DNA of 64,000 bases, from positions 48,185 through 112,184 of the forward strand of contig NZ_JANLNV010000041.1 in the NCBI RefSeq assembly GCF_025465935.1. The letters are read 5' to 3'. This stretch comes from Pseudomonas sp. 7P_10.2_Bac1. Lineage in GTDB: Bacteria; Pseudomonadota; Gammaproteobacteria; Pseudomonadales; Pseudomonadaceae. The notes under the pieces were generated by a model, which was not told the origin of the DNA, ran no database searches, and saw nothing but the letters and a program-made list of their open reading frames with translations. Below, piece after piece: positions 42,683-50,309 of this stretch (positions are counted from its first letter, which is position 1; each line of letters opens with the position of its first letter). The position numbers and the translations under genes were made by a program.

Positions 42683-43843
42683 TCACTGATTCGCCGCCGT
42701 GCGGTCCACCAGCCGCACACTATTGCGGCCTCCGCGTTTGGAGGCGTAGAGCGCGGCGTCGCCCAATTCGATCAACTGGCTCAGGTTGGCAGGTGGGCGG
42801 TCGAACAGCTCGGCACCAATGCTCAGGGTCACGGCCTGTGGGGTGGCGAAGGTTTGTGAAGTGGCGAGGTAAAACGGGTCGCGCAGGGCACTGGCCAGGG
42901 TTTCGATACGTTCGCTTGAGGCGTTGCTCAACAGAATCACGAACTCGTCGCCACCCAGTCGGGCTGCGAGGGCGTCTTTGGGGAGTTCGGCGCGAATGAT
43001 TTCACTCAGAGTCACCAGTAACCGGTCGCCCGCCATGTGGCCAAACAGATCGTTGATCAGTTTGAAGTTGTCGATATCGATCAGTAGTAGTCCCCCTGGC
43101 CGCTGGGCTGATACGCCATTCAATAAAGACGGTGCGCGCATTTCCAGGGCTCGACGGTTGTACAGCGCGGTCAGCGGGTCACGGGCAGCAAGACGTGCGA
43201 TCAACTGCTCACGTCGGTAGCGCTCGGTACCCGTCATCGACAACGCAATCAGCATGATCGCCATTGCCCCTTCCACCAGAGAGATCTGAATGATCTCGCC
43301 ACGAAACGCCGCCAGGTCAATAAATTCGCCGGGTAGCACTGCGATGACGGCTTTTATCAGATAAAACAGACCGTGAATCAGCAGCACATACCGCAACTGC
43401 ACAGCGCCCACGCTCAATGATTTACCGTGGGGCCGCAGCAGCCAACTGGCCTTGAGTGCCAGCAGTGAAACCAGCAGCGAGTTGATCAGCAGCATGACTC
43501 TGGACCATGACGGGTCATTCGGGATAAGCAACAGCGCGGGCCAGATCGCAAAAATCAGGTACCAGCCTCGCGACAGGCGCACTTGGGTAAAGCGCGCAAC
43601 GCCCAGCAGAAACAGCCAATGGGCAACCACCAGCAAGCCATTGGCGAACCAGATACCGATCAGCAAGAATCCAATGCTGCGCAACAGCGCGAGTGATGAG
43701 CCCACGGTAATCGTGGCAAATCCCGCACTCCAGAGCAGCAGCGAAGACTCACGCACACTGCGCCATTCGATGGCCAGATACAGTGCCGCCGCAGCGGCCA
43801 GCGCGACGGTGAGTGTCAATAGGGTAAGGGGGTCGAGCGCCAT
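42683..43843 (-). CDS. GGDEF-domain diguanylate cyclase, membrane-bound
   Basis: A 386-residue protein. The N-terminal 190 residues hold about six membrane helices (for example LLTLTVALAAAAALYLAIEW). A C-terminal GGDEF domain follows, with DPLTALYNRRALE, LLLIDIDNFKLINDLFGHMAGDRLL and an intact ARLGGDEFVILL active loop, so c-di-GMP synthesis is expected. There is no RxxD inhibitory site at the usual distance before GGDEF. Start at 43843 assumed; an upstream TTG would add 17 residues. Confidence 0.9.
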   Translation of the reverse strand: MALDPLTLLTLTVALAAAAALYLAIEWRSVRESSLLLWSAGFATITVGSSLALLRSIGFLLIGIWFANGLLVVAHWLFLLGVARFTQVRLSRGWYLIFAIWPALLLIPNDPSWSRVMLLINSLLVSLLALKASWLLRPHGKSLSVGAVQLRYVLLIHGLFYLIKAVIAVLPGEFIDLAAFRGEIIQISLVEGAMAIMLIALSMTGTERYRREQLIARLAARDPLTALYNRRALEMRAPSLLNGVSAQRPGGLLLIDIDNFKLINDLFGHMAGDRLLVTLSEIIRAELPKDALAARLGGDEFVILLSNASSERIETLASALRDPFYLATSQTFATPQAVTLSIGAELFDRPPANLSQLIELGDAALYASKRGGRNSVRLVDRTAANQ

Positions 43844-43977
43844 GAATTGAGCGGCCTGCCATGGGTGTGAAGGTGATGGCAATTGTATGCTCAATCACTG
43901 AATTTTCGCAGAACCGTCCGATGAACCCCCAAGCCATCCTGCAGGCAAGTTGGCAGGCATCACTGACTGTGCCGGGC

Positions 43978-44883
43978 CTAATGCTGGGCAGTACTCACCG
44001 GCGGGCTTGCCTCAAACATGGCTTGGTAGGTGCCTTTGTGCGCCGCGTAATACTCGGCGACCACCTGATCTGCCGATGATTCCCGGGCGTGTTTCATCAT
44101 GTCTTCCAGGTCTTTTACTGGAATGCTGAAGCGTGCAAAGAAGTGTGCAACTTGCGGGTAGTCATGGGTGAAGCCCTTGCGCGCCACCGCGTGGATTTGC
44201 TCGGTCTTGCCGTATACCTCTTTGGGATCATCCAGGTAACGCAACGACCAGGTGGAGAACATCCAGTGGGGGCTCCAGGCGTTGATCAGCGACCATTTGT
44301 CACGCTTCAGATTGCGATCCAGCTCATTCAGCATGCCGGTTTCGGACGACGCAACCAGCTTGTAACCATCTAACTTGTATTGTTCAATAGCCCGCGTTGC
44401 CGACATGTACTGTCCGTTACCCACCTGTGAGGTCAGGATCTTGCCGCCCAGCTTCGCTCGAACTTCGGGCTTGTTGAGGTCTTCAATACTGGCAACTTCA
44501 CTGATCGGAACGGTTGTTGGGACGGCCAGCCCCAGGCGGCCCTCGTATAAGACGCCCAAGTCTTCCAGACGGTCGTGATACTGGTCCCAAAAAGGTTTGT
44601 GGCTGTAGGTGAGCCAAGCCATCGGGATCATGTCGAGTTTGCCGTTGGCGAGCGCCTGGAACTGGATGCCGATGTCAGCCTGTATCAGTTTTACCGGCTG
44701 CTTGAGTTGATCTTCCAAAATGGTTGTTGCGAGTTTGGTGGTGATTTCGGCATCCGCCCAGTTAACCCATCCAATCACTACCGGCTTTTGAGTATCAGCC
44801 TGCACAGTCATGGCGGTGTTTAACAATAAAGCTCCCACTAACCAGGCGCACAGTGTTCGAGTACGCAATAAATAAGTCATCAT
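43978..44883 (-). CDS. Glycine betaine/quaternary amine ABC substrate-binding protein
   Basis: A 301-residue OpuAC/ProX-type binding protein with a signal peptide (TLCAWLVGALLLNTAMTVQAD). The mature protein starts KPVVIGWVNWADAEITTKLA, and aromatic residues for a trimethylammonium cage are plausible in GWVNWAD and INAWSPHWMFSTW. No permease or ATPase gene is adjacent, so it probably shares a distant transporter core, as several Pseudomonas choline and carnitine binding proteins do. Start at 44883 after GGAGA. Confidence 0.88.
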   Translation of the reverse strand: MMTYLLRTRTLCAWLVGALLLNTAMTVQADTQKPVVIGWVNWADAEITTKLATTILEDQLKQPVKLIQADIGIQFQALANGKLDMIPMAWLTYSHKPFWDQYHDRLEDLGVLYEGRLGLAVPTTVPISEVASIEDLNKPEVRAKLGGKILTSQVGNGQYMSATRAIEQYKLDGYKLVASSETGMLNELDRNLKRDKWSLINAWSPHWMFSTWSLRYLDDPKEVYGKTEQIHAVARKGFTHDYPQVAHFFARFSIPVKDLEDMMKHARESSADQVVAEYYAAHKGTYQAMFEASPPVSTAQH

Positions 44884-44978
44884 CGAATAATCTCCAATTA
44901 ATATAATTATCAAGTGTTTGGCAGATAGATGATCGGGGCGGGTCCTTTCGCCTGTTTTTATTATTTAAAAATCAGTTG

Positions 44979-45248
44979 TCAAACATATTGGTAGCGGTTA
45001 GCGACGGGCGAGTTAATAGCCCACTTGGCCTGGACACCTTTCAGAATGGTGACATGTTTGCCGGGTGTAATCGTGACGGGTGGGTTAGTTGGGCTATGGA
45101 TAACCGCTTCACCCTGTTGAACGACAAATTGAACATCCTGGTCGTAGGTGTACTCGAATACGTCGGATTCACCACTTTGCCAAAGTTCCCACTTCAGGCA
45201 CTGCTGTTTCTCCAGCGGGCTGGCTTCACGTTGAATGATTTTCGACAT
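44979..45248 (-). CDS. Small cupin-like protein
   Basis: An 89-residue single-domain cupin-like protein (EYTYDQDVQFVVQQGEAVIH, then PPVTITPGKHVTILKGVQAKW), similar to DUF861/EutQ-type cupins; the metal His set is incomplete. It begins one base before the end of the GMC oxidoreductase stop region, so the two are translationally linked. Role unknown, perhaps binding the product of the dehydrogenase. Confidence 0.8.
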   Translation of the reverse strand: MSKIIQREASPLEKQQCLKWELWQSGESDVFEYTYDQDVQFVVQQGEAVIHSPTNPPVTITPGKHVTILKGVQAKWAINSPVANRYQYV

Positions 45249-46910
45249 TCAGGCTGTACTCCGATCAAGTCTGGTGGGTTGGGCATGCCAGTGAAATGGC
45301 AACGCTTCTTGAGGTAATGCGGGGTTGTTCAACAGAATGTCGCTGGCTTTTTCGGCAAGCATGATGGTGGCGGCATTGATGTTGGCGCTCGGTACAGAAG
45401 GGAAGACCGAGGCGTCAATCACCCGCAGGTTTTCGATGCCGATGACACGCAGCTGGCTGTCTACTACGGTCATGGGGTCGTCAGGTTTGCCCATCTTGCA
45501 GGTGCCGCATGGGTGGTAGGCACTTGCCGCGTCTTCGCGAATAAAGGCGTCCATCGCCTTGGCGCCGCGAATATGTGGTCCTGGCGTATCTTCGCGGTAG
45601 TTGTAACGCTTGAGCGCCGGTTGACTGGCGAACTCCAGGCCTAAACGCATGGCCTCACGCATGACGCGCCAGTCTTCGTCTGTGGCCATATAGTTCGGGT
45701 CGATCAGCAGCGGGTCAGAGACCTTGGCACTGCGCAGCCTGACCGCGCCGCGGCTGGTCGGACGCATTGGGCCGACGCCGATCCGATAGCCGTAAGTGGT
45801 TGAAACAGGTATCCAGTTTTTGTCGAAAAAGACCGGAAAGAAGTGAAATTGAATATCGGGATGCGGAGTACTCGCAGCGCTATTGAGGAACGCACCCACA
45901 TGGCACTGGTTGACTGCGGCGACGCCTTTTTTCAAGCCGAACCACTGGGCGCCCGCCCAGAGCATCCGGTGCGGTTGCAGTTCCCTGTTCAACGAGACCG
46001 GCTCCTTGGTTTCGACCTGGATATGGCATTCAAGGTGGTCTTGCAGGTTTTGACCGACACCCGGCAAGTTCGCGTGGCAGGCAATGCCATGCTCATGCAG
46101 ATGGGCGGCGGGGCCAATCCCCGACAACATCAGCAATTGCGCAGAGCCGAATACACCGCAGGACGCAATGGCCTCACGGCGGGCTGTGACCTTAACCCTG
46201 CGGTTTTGATAGCTGACCTCAAAGCCGGTGGCGCGAGAGCCTTGCAGCGTGATCTTTTGTACTTCGCAGCCCAGCCAGATTGTCAGGTTGGGGTGCTCAC
46301 CCAGCGCATGCAGATACCCATAGGCTGCGCTGTTGCGGATGCCGTCCCTGACGCTCATTTCAAAGCGCGAAACCCCTTCTTGCTGATAGCCGTTGACGTC
46401 ATCCGTGAGGGAAAAGCCTGCCTGCTGACCCGCTTGCAAAAAGGCTGCATTGAGCGGGCTCAAGTGTTCCTGGCGCTGAGCCCTGATGGGGCCGTTCTGC
46501 CCGCGGTAACGGCTGGCGATGGCACTTGATTCGATTTTTTTGAAGTAGGGCGCGCAATCGGCCCAACTCCATCCTTTTGCGCCCTCATGCTCCCAGCGGT
46601 CATAGTCCATGGGGTGACCGCGTAACCAGGTCATGCCATTGATGGACGAAGAACCGCCCAGCACTCGGCCCCGGGGCTGTTGCAGGCGCCGCTTGTTCAA
46701 GTGGGCCTGTTCCTCGGTGTAGTACCACCAGTTGTATTTGGAACTCGGTTTAAATGCCGAACGCAAACCGGCGGGCATGCGAATGATCCAGGACTTGTCC
46801 GAGGGGCCCACTTCGAGCAGCAACACCGTGTGCCCGGCATCCGAGAGTCTTCGTGCCAAAACGCAGCCTGCAGAACCTGCACCCGCAATTACATAATCAA
46901 ATTCAGTCAT
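45249..46910 (-). CDS. GMC family oxidoreductase, choline dehydrogenase-like
   Basis: A 553-residue FAD enzyme. The ADP-binding motif is DYVIAGAGSAGCVLARRL with VLLLEVGPSD; GMC signature 1 is RGRVLGGSSSINGMTWLRGH, signature 2 ASCGVFGSAQLLMLSGIGP, and the catalytic His region near the C-terminus is YHPCGTCKMG and PSANINAATIMLAEKASD. It resembles BetA and polyethylene glycol/alcohol dehydrogenases. With the betaine-type binding protein it suggests oxidation of a choline-like alcohol. Confidence 0.9.
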   Translation of the reverse strand: MTEFDYVIAGAGSAGCVLARRLSDAGHTVLLLEVGPSDKSWIIRMPAGLRSAFKPSSKYNWWYYTEEQAHLNKRRLQQPRGRVLGGSSSINGMTWLRGHPMDYDRWEHEGAKGWSWADCAPYFKKIESSAIASRYRGQNGPIRAQRQEHLSPLNAAFLQAGQQAGFSLTDDVNGYQQEGVSRFEMSVRDGIRNSAAYGYLHALGEHPNLTIWLGCEVQKITLQGSRATGFEVSYQNRRVKVTARREAIASCGVFGSAQLLMLSGIGPAAHLHEHGIACHANLPGVGQNLQDHLECHIQVETKEPVSLNRELQPHRMLWAGAQWFGLKKGVAAVNQCHVGAFLNSAASTPHPDIQFHFFPVFFDKNWIPVSTTYGYRIGVGPMRPTSRGAVRLRSAKVSDPLLIDPNYMATDEDWRVMREAMRLGLEFASQPALKRYNYREDTPGPHIRGAKAMDAFIREDAASAYHPCGTCKMGKPDDPMTVVDSQLRVIGIENLRVIDASVFPSVPSANINAATIMLAEKASDILLNNPALPQEALPFHWHAQPTRLDRSTA

Positions 46911-47047
46911 TATTTTTTCCTGGACGAGACTTGCCGGCCATCGGCGTCATCAGGCAATGCAGATCCAATGGCTTTTAACGTTGGATAACGGCGTTTCGCT
47001 AAACGTATAGGAAGGTCAAAAACTCCGATATTTAATAAATGAAATGC

Positions 47048-47072
47048 CCGGCTTAAATAATGTTTAAGCCGG
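47048..47072. promoter_or_regulatory. Perfect inverted repeat, candidate LysR operator
   Basis: CCGGCTTAAA and TTTAAGCCGG are perfect 10-base arms around TAATG, in the 250-base gap between the divergent GMC operon and LysR gene. It contains the T-N11-A pattern of LysR sites. Nothing follows it in either direction as a U-run, so a terminator role is less likely. Confidence 0.6.
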
Positions 47073-47160
47073 ACTTGCACCCAGATGCTTGTTTGACAGC
47101 CTGTGAAATTTTCTCGCTTAATGCCGTTTGCGAGTCACTGCCTGATTGAGGGCCACCTCT

Positions 47161-48018
47161 GTGCGACAACTGGATCTGTCACTTCTGCATACGTTCAAAA
47201 CCATTGCTCAATGCAAAAGTTTGTCGCTGGCGTCACAACGCCTGCACAAGACCCAGGCGGCGATCAGCATCCAGCTTAAAAAGCTGGAAGAGTTGGTGGG
47301 CAAGCGCTTGCTTGATCGAGGGCATCAGACGGCAGAACTCACCCCACATGGCGAATTGTTGCTGCAATACGCCAGCAAGATGCTTGCGCTGAGCGATGAG
47401 GCCATGGATCTGTTTATCAAAGAGCAGATCAGCGGCGCTGTTCGCTTCGGTATTCCGGACGATTATGCGAGCGCCTTCCTGAGGCCGGTTCTTCGCGATT
47501 TTATTGAGCGTTATCCGAATGTGCGGCTGCACATTCGTAATGACATCAGCCAAAACCTGTTCACGGCCCTTGAACAAGGGGAACTGGACTTGGCCTTGGT
47601 CACGCGGCGCAATAACGACGGCAACGCAGATGTCTTGCGCTGTGATGCGTTGCACTGGGTGGCGGGAGAGTCCTTCACATGGATGCCACAGACACCGCTG
47701 CCGCTTGCGTTGTACCCCCACGGCTGCGGCTTTCGTGGGCAGATCCTCAGCGCCTTGAGCGCCAGCCAGTGCGACTACGAGATCGTCTTCGAGTGCACAG
47801 GGGTCGCAGGTGTTCAACTGGCGGTCGACAGCGGCCTGGCAATTGCAGCAACGTCCAGCGCCTTGATGCAACCGGGCTGGCAAGTGCTGGATGCGGCGGC
47901 TCATGGTCTGCCGGTACTCGGCAACGTGATGATTGAGTTGCGGCTTGCCAATCAACCCGTGCCGGTAGCAGTGCAGCAGTTTGCCGAAGAACTGCGCAAG
48001 CAGGTGTCGCTCCGTTAA
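47161..48018 (+). CDS. LysR family transcriptional regulator
   Basis: A 285-residue LysR regulator. HTH: LSLLHTFKTIAQCKSLSLASQRLHKTQAAISIQLKKLEELVG; effector domain from about 90 (GAVRFGIPDDYASAFLRPVL). A GTG at 47161 with GAGGG nine bases upstream gives the standard N-terminus. Similar in its effector half (FGIPDDYA, RLHIRNDISQNLFTAL) to the LysR at 30533. Divergent from the choline dehydrogenase-like operon, its likely target. Confidence 0.9.
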   Translation: MRQLDLSLLHTFKTIAQCKSLSLASQRLHKTQAAISIQLKKLEELVGKRLLDRGHQTAELTPHGELLLQYASKMLALSDEAMDLFIKEQISGAVRFGIPDDYASAFLRPVLRDFIERYPNVRLHIRNDISQNLFTALEQGELDLALVTRRNNDGNADVLRCDALHWVAGESFTWMPQTPLPLALYPHGCGFRGQILSALSASQCDYEIVFECTGVAGVQLAVDSGLAIAATSSALMQPGWQVLDAAAHGLPVLGNVMIELRLANQPVPVAVQQFAEELRKQVSLR

Positions 48019-48032
48019 TTTTTTACAGGCTT

Positions 48033-49448
48033 TTACACGGTTGAAGCGTTATGCATACGCACTGCGCGCCGTGTCATGAACATTGCCAGAACCGGCGCCA
48101 CAGTAAACAGTCCAAACAGCCAGAATGCAGCATTGGCAATGCCGGTGTTTCCAGTTGGGTCATTGATGCCCGCCACATTGGAAATCACGCCCGCAAATGC
48201 CGCGCCCAAGGCCATGGCGAACAGTTGCAAAGTGGTGATCGACGCCGCGGCAGTGTCTTTATCTTGCTCCGAGGCCACTTGCAGGATGCGCGTGAGCAGG
48301 TGAGGCCAACCCAGCCCAATCCCAAACCCAACCAGAAAAAGTCCCAGGCCGATAGGCGCCAGATGCGTCCATTCGCCCAGGCTGCTCATTGGCGTGGTAA
48401 TGGCCAGCAGCACCAGTCCGGCCACAATAAACAGTGGCCCCGCGAGGATGGCACGTTGCGGCCCGCGGCCGGTCCAGCCGGAGCTGAGGATTTCAGCGAC
48501 GGTCCAGCCCGCAGCCATCAATGCAGTCATGTAACCGGCAATCAGTGGCGACTGACCGTGCAGGTGCTGCAAAAAGAACGGCATGAAAATTTCGCTGCTC
48601 ATGCCGATCACCAGCAAGCAGGTCGTGGCATAGAGCGCGAAAAGGGGTGTCTTGATTTTCAGCGCATTTCTGGGCAGCAGACGGATCGCGGCACGGGATT
48701 CGTGACGGATCAACGCCCATACCAGAATCGCGCACGCCGCGATGCCCAGCAGGTTCCAACTCGGCAGCGACGAGACGCTGCCGGCACACACGGCCAGCAC
48801 TGCCGCGGCGAGCAGCACCAATTGCACGACTGGCAGGCGCGAAGAGGTGACTGCTTCGGGGTCACGGGGCGGCAGTGCGCGATGGGTAAGGGCGATGTAG
48901 GCGAGACTGATCGGCACCATCGAGCCAAACGCTAGGCGCCAGGCATCCATTTCAGCGAACACGCCACCCACCGCCGGGCCAACCAGTGTCGCAACGCCCC
49001 ACATGCCGGACACCAACGCCATGGCCCGCGGCCATAGACGTTCTTCAAACACCAGTTGAATCATCGAGTAGCACAAGGCAAGCAACATGCCGCCGCCCAG
49101 CCCCTGGATCAGTCGCCCGCCGAGCATCACCGGCATACTCGGCGCCAAAGCGCAGATCAATACGCCAAACATGAACACTGACGTTGCGACTGTGTAAGCC
49201 AGCCGCGGGCCGGTGCGTTGCAGCAGTTTGGAGGTAAGGGCAGAGCCGAGGATCGAGGCCACCACATACAGCGTGGTGCTCCAGGCATACAGTTCCAGCC
49301 CGCCGATTTCGGCGACTACAGACGGCAGAATAGTGGTGGCGATATAGGTGTTGGTGGCATACAGGGCGATGCCACCTGAGAGGGCGATGGAGCGGGTGGC
49401 GTTCTTGCCGAGGAGTAACTCTCCCCAACTGCTGTCTTGGGCTTGCAT
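48033..49448 (-). CDS. MFS transporter, DHA2 (EmrB/QacA-like) family
   Basis: A 471-residue inner-membrane exporter with about 14 helices. Landmarks are ATTILPSVVAEIGGLELYAWSTTLYVVASILGSAL (helices 1-2), GGRLIQGLGGGMLLALCYSMI with motif C-like glycines, and the end RRAVRMH. The start at 49448 (MQAQDSSWGELLLGKN) is preferred, as the open frame upstream reads antisense through the regulator. Divergent from a SufR-like regulator that probably controls it. Confidence 0.88.
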   Translation of the reverse strand: MQAQDSSWGELLLGKNATRSIALSGGIALYATNTYIATTILPSVVAEIGGLELYAWSTTLYVVASILGSALTSKLLQRTGPRLAYTVATSVFMFGVLICALAPSMPVMLGGRLIQGLGGGMLLALCYSMIQLVFEERLWPRAMALVSGMWGVATLVGPAVGGVFAEMDAWRLAFGSMVPISLAYIALTHRALPPRDPEAVTSSRLPVVQLVLLAAAVLAVCAGSVSSLPSWNLLGIAACAILVWALIRHESRAAIRLLPRNALKIKTPLFALYATTCLLVIGMSSEIFMPFFLQHLHGQSPLIAGYMTALMAAGWTVAEILSSGWTGRGPQRAILAGPLFIVAGLVLLAITTPMSSLGEWTHLAPIGLGLFLVGFGIGLGWPHLLTRILQVASEQDKDTAAASITTLQLFAMALGAAFAGVISNVAGINDPTGNTGIANAAFWLFGLFTVAPVLAMFMTRRAVRMHNASTV

Positions 49449-49524
49449 GGATGTTTCCTTGTGCGGCGGTTGCGCCTGTGAGCGCTCGGCGAATTGCATG
49501 AAACGTGGGGTTGAGTTAATTTGC

Positions 49525-49590
49525 CAAGCAATTGCTTTGAATATTGCTGCGGGGCTCATTATTTTGTCAAGAAATGGCTTGGAATATTCC
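49525..49590. promoter_or_regulatory. Two operator-like repeats for the SufR-like regulator
   Basis: Two related 23-base copies lie at 49525-49547 and 49568-49590 (18 of 23 positions equal). Each holds a CAAG-N6-CTT(T/G)G dyad, and the first contains the perfect palindrome AAGCAATTGCTT. Cyanobacterial SufR binds CAAC-N6-GTTG, so the spacing and form agree. Confidence 0.6.
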
Positions 49591-50211
49591 GCGTCGTCAT
49601 CGCCGGCGGATCGCCTTTTACATCTGCTTAAAACACGCGGTCCGCAACTGGCCAGTGATGCGGGCGAATACTTGGGCACCTCCGGGGAGGCGGCACGACA
49701 ACAATTGGTGAAGCTGGCGGCCAGTGGTTTAGCTGAGGCCAAGGCAGAGGTACGCGGGGTTGGGCGCCCAACGCAGGTTTGGCAACTCACCGCAGCGGGG
49801 CATGCGCGTTTTCCGGATACGCATTCCGAACTGACGGTGCAACTGCTGCAGACCGTGCGCGATACCTTTGGTGAGGACGCCATTGAGCGTTTGATTGATG
49901 TGCGTGAACGTCAGACCCAGGCCCTCTACGAGTCAGAAATGCTAGGGCTCGTGGGCTTGAAAGCACGCACTGAACGGCTGGCACAATTACGCACCCGTGA
50001 GGGGTATATGGCGCAATGCAGCGAGCAACCGGATGGCGCACTGATCCTGGTGGAAAACCACTGCCCGATCTGTGCAGCCGCGACGGAGTGCCAGGGTTTT
50101 TGCCGTGCAGAACTGCAAGTCTTTGAGCGGGTCTTGCAGGCAAAAGTGCAGAGGGTAGAGCACATCCAGCTGGGCGCGCGGCGTTGTGCCTACCGCATTA
50201 CTGAAGGGTGA
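49579..50211 (+). CDS. SufR-like HTH transcriptional regulator with Cys cluster
   Basis: About 210 residues. N-terminal winged HTH (ADRLLHLLKTRGPQLASDAGEYLGTSGEAARQQLVKLAASGL) with wing GVGRPTQVWQLTAAG is the COG2345/SufR pattern. Near the C-terminus the Cys group ENHCPICAAATECQGFC, with another Cys in RRCAYRI, could hold an Fe-S cluster. The start is uncertain: no ATG fits; TTG at 49579 or 49564, or ATG at 49498 upstream of the operators, are options. Probably senses redox or iron and controls the divergent MFS exporter. Confidence 0.78.
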   Translation: MEYSASSSPADRLLHLLKTRGPQLASDAGEYLGTSGEAARQQLVKLAASGLAEAKAEVRGVGRPTQVWQLTAAGHARFPDTHSELTVQLLQTVRDTFGEDAIERLIDVRERQTQALYESEMLGLVGLKARTERLAQLRTREGYMAQCSEQPDGALILVENHCPICAAATECQGFCRAELQVFERVLQAKVQRVEHIQLGARRCAYRITEG

Positions 50212-50255
50212 ATGACTCACGAATTGTTACATTTATGGAGCTTGACGCTTTACCT

Positions 50256-50274
50256 GATAATTGATCTCAAATAG
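50256..50274 (+). promoter_or_regulatory. Fur-box-like site before a TonB receptor gene
   Basis: GATAATTGATCTCAAATAG, 36 bases before the receptor start, matches the left half of the Fur consensus GATAATGATAATCATTATC well and the right half weakly. Confidence 0.5.
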
Positions 50275-50309
50275 TATTCAGGCGCATTTGCAATCATGGA
50301 TCCGCCATT

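Noticed and set aside
49449..49883. N-terminal extension of the MFS gene by 145 codons
   Set aside because: It reads antisense through the divergent regulator and its operators and has no membrane or family features.
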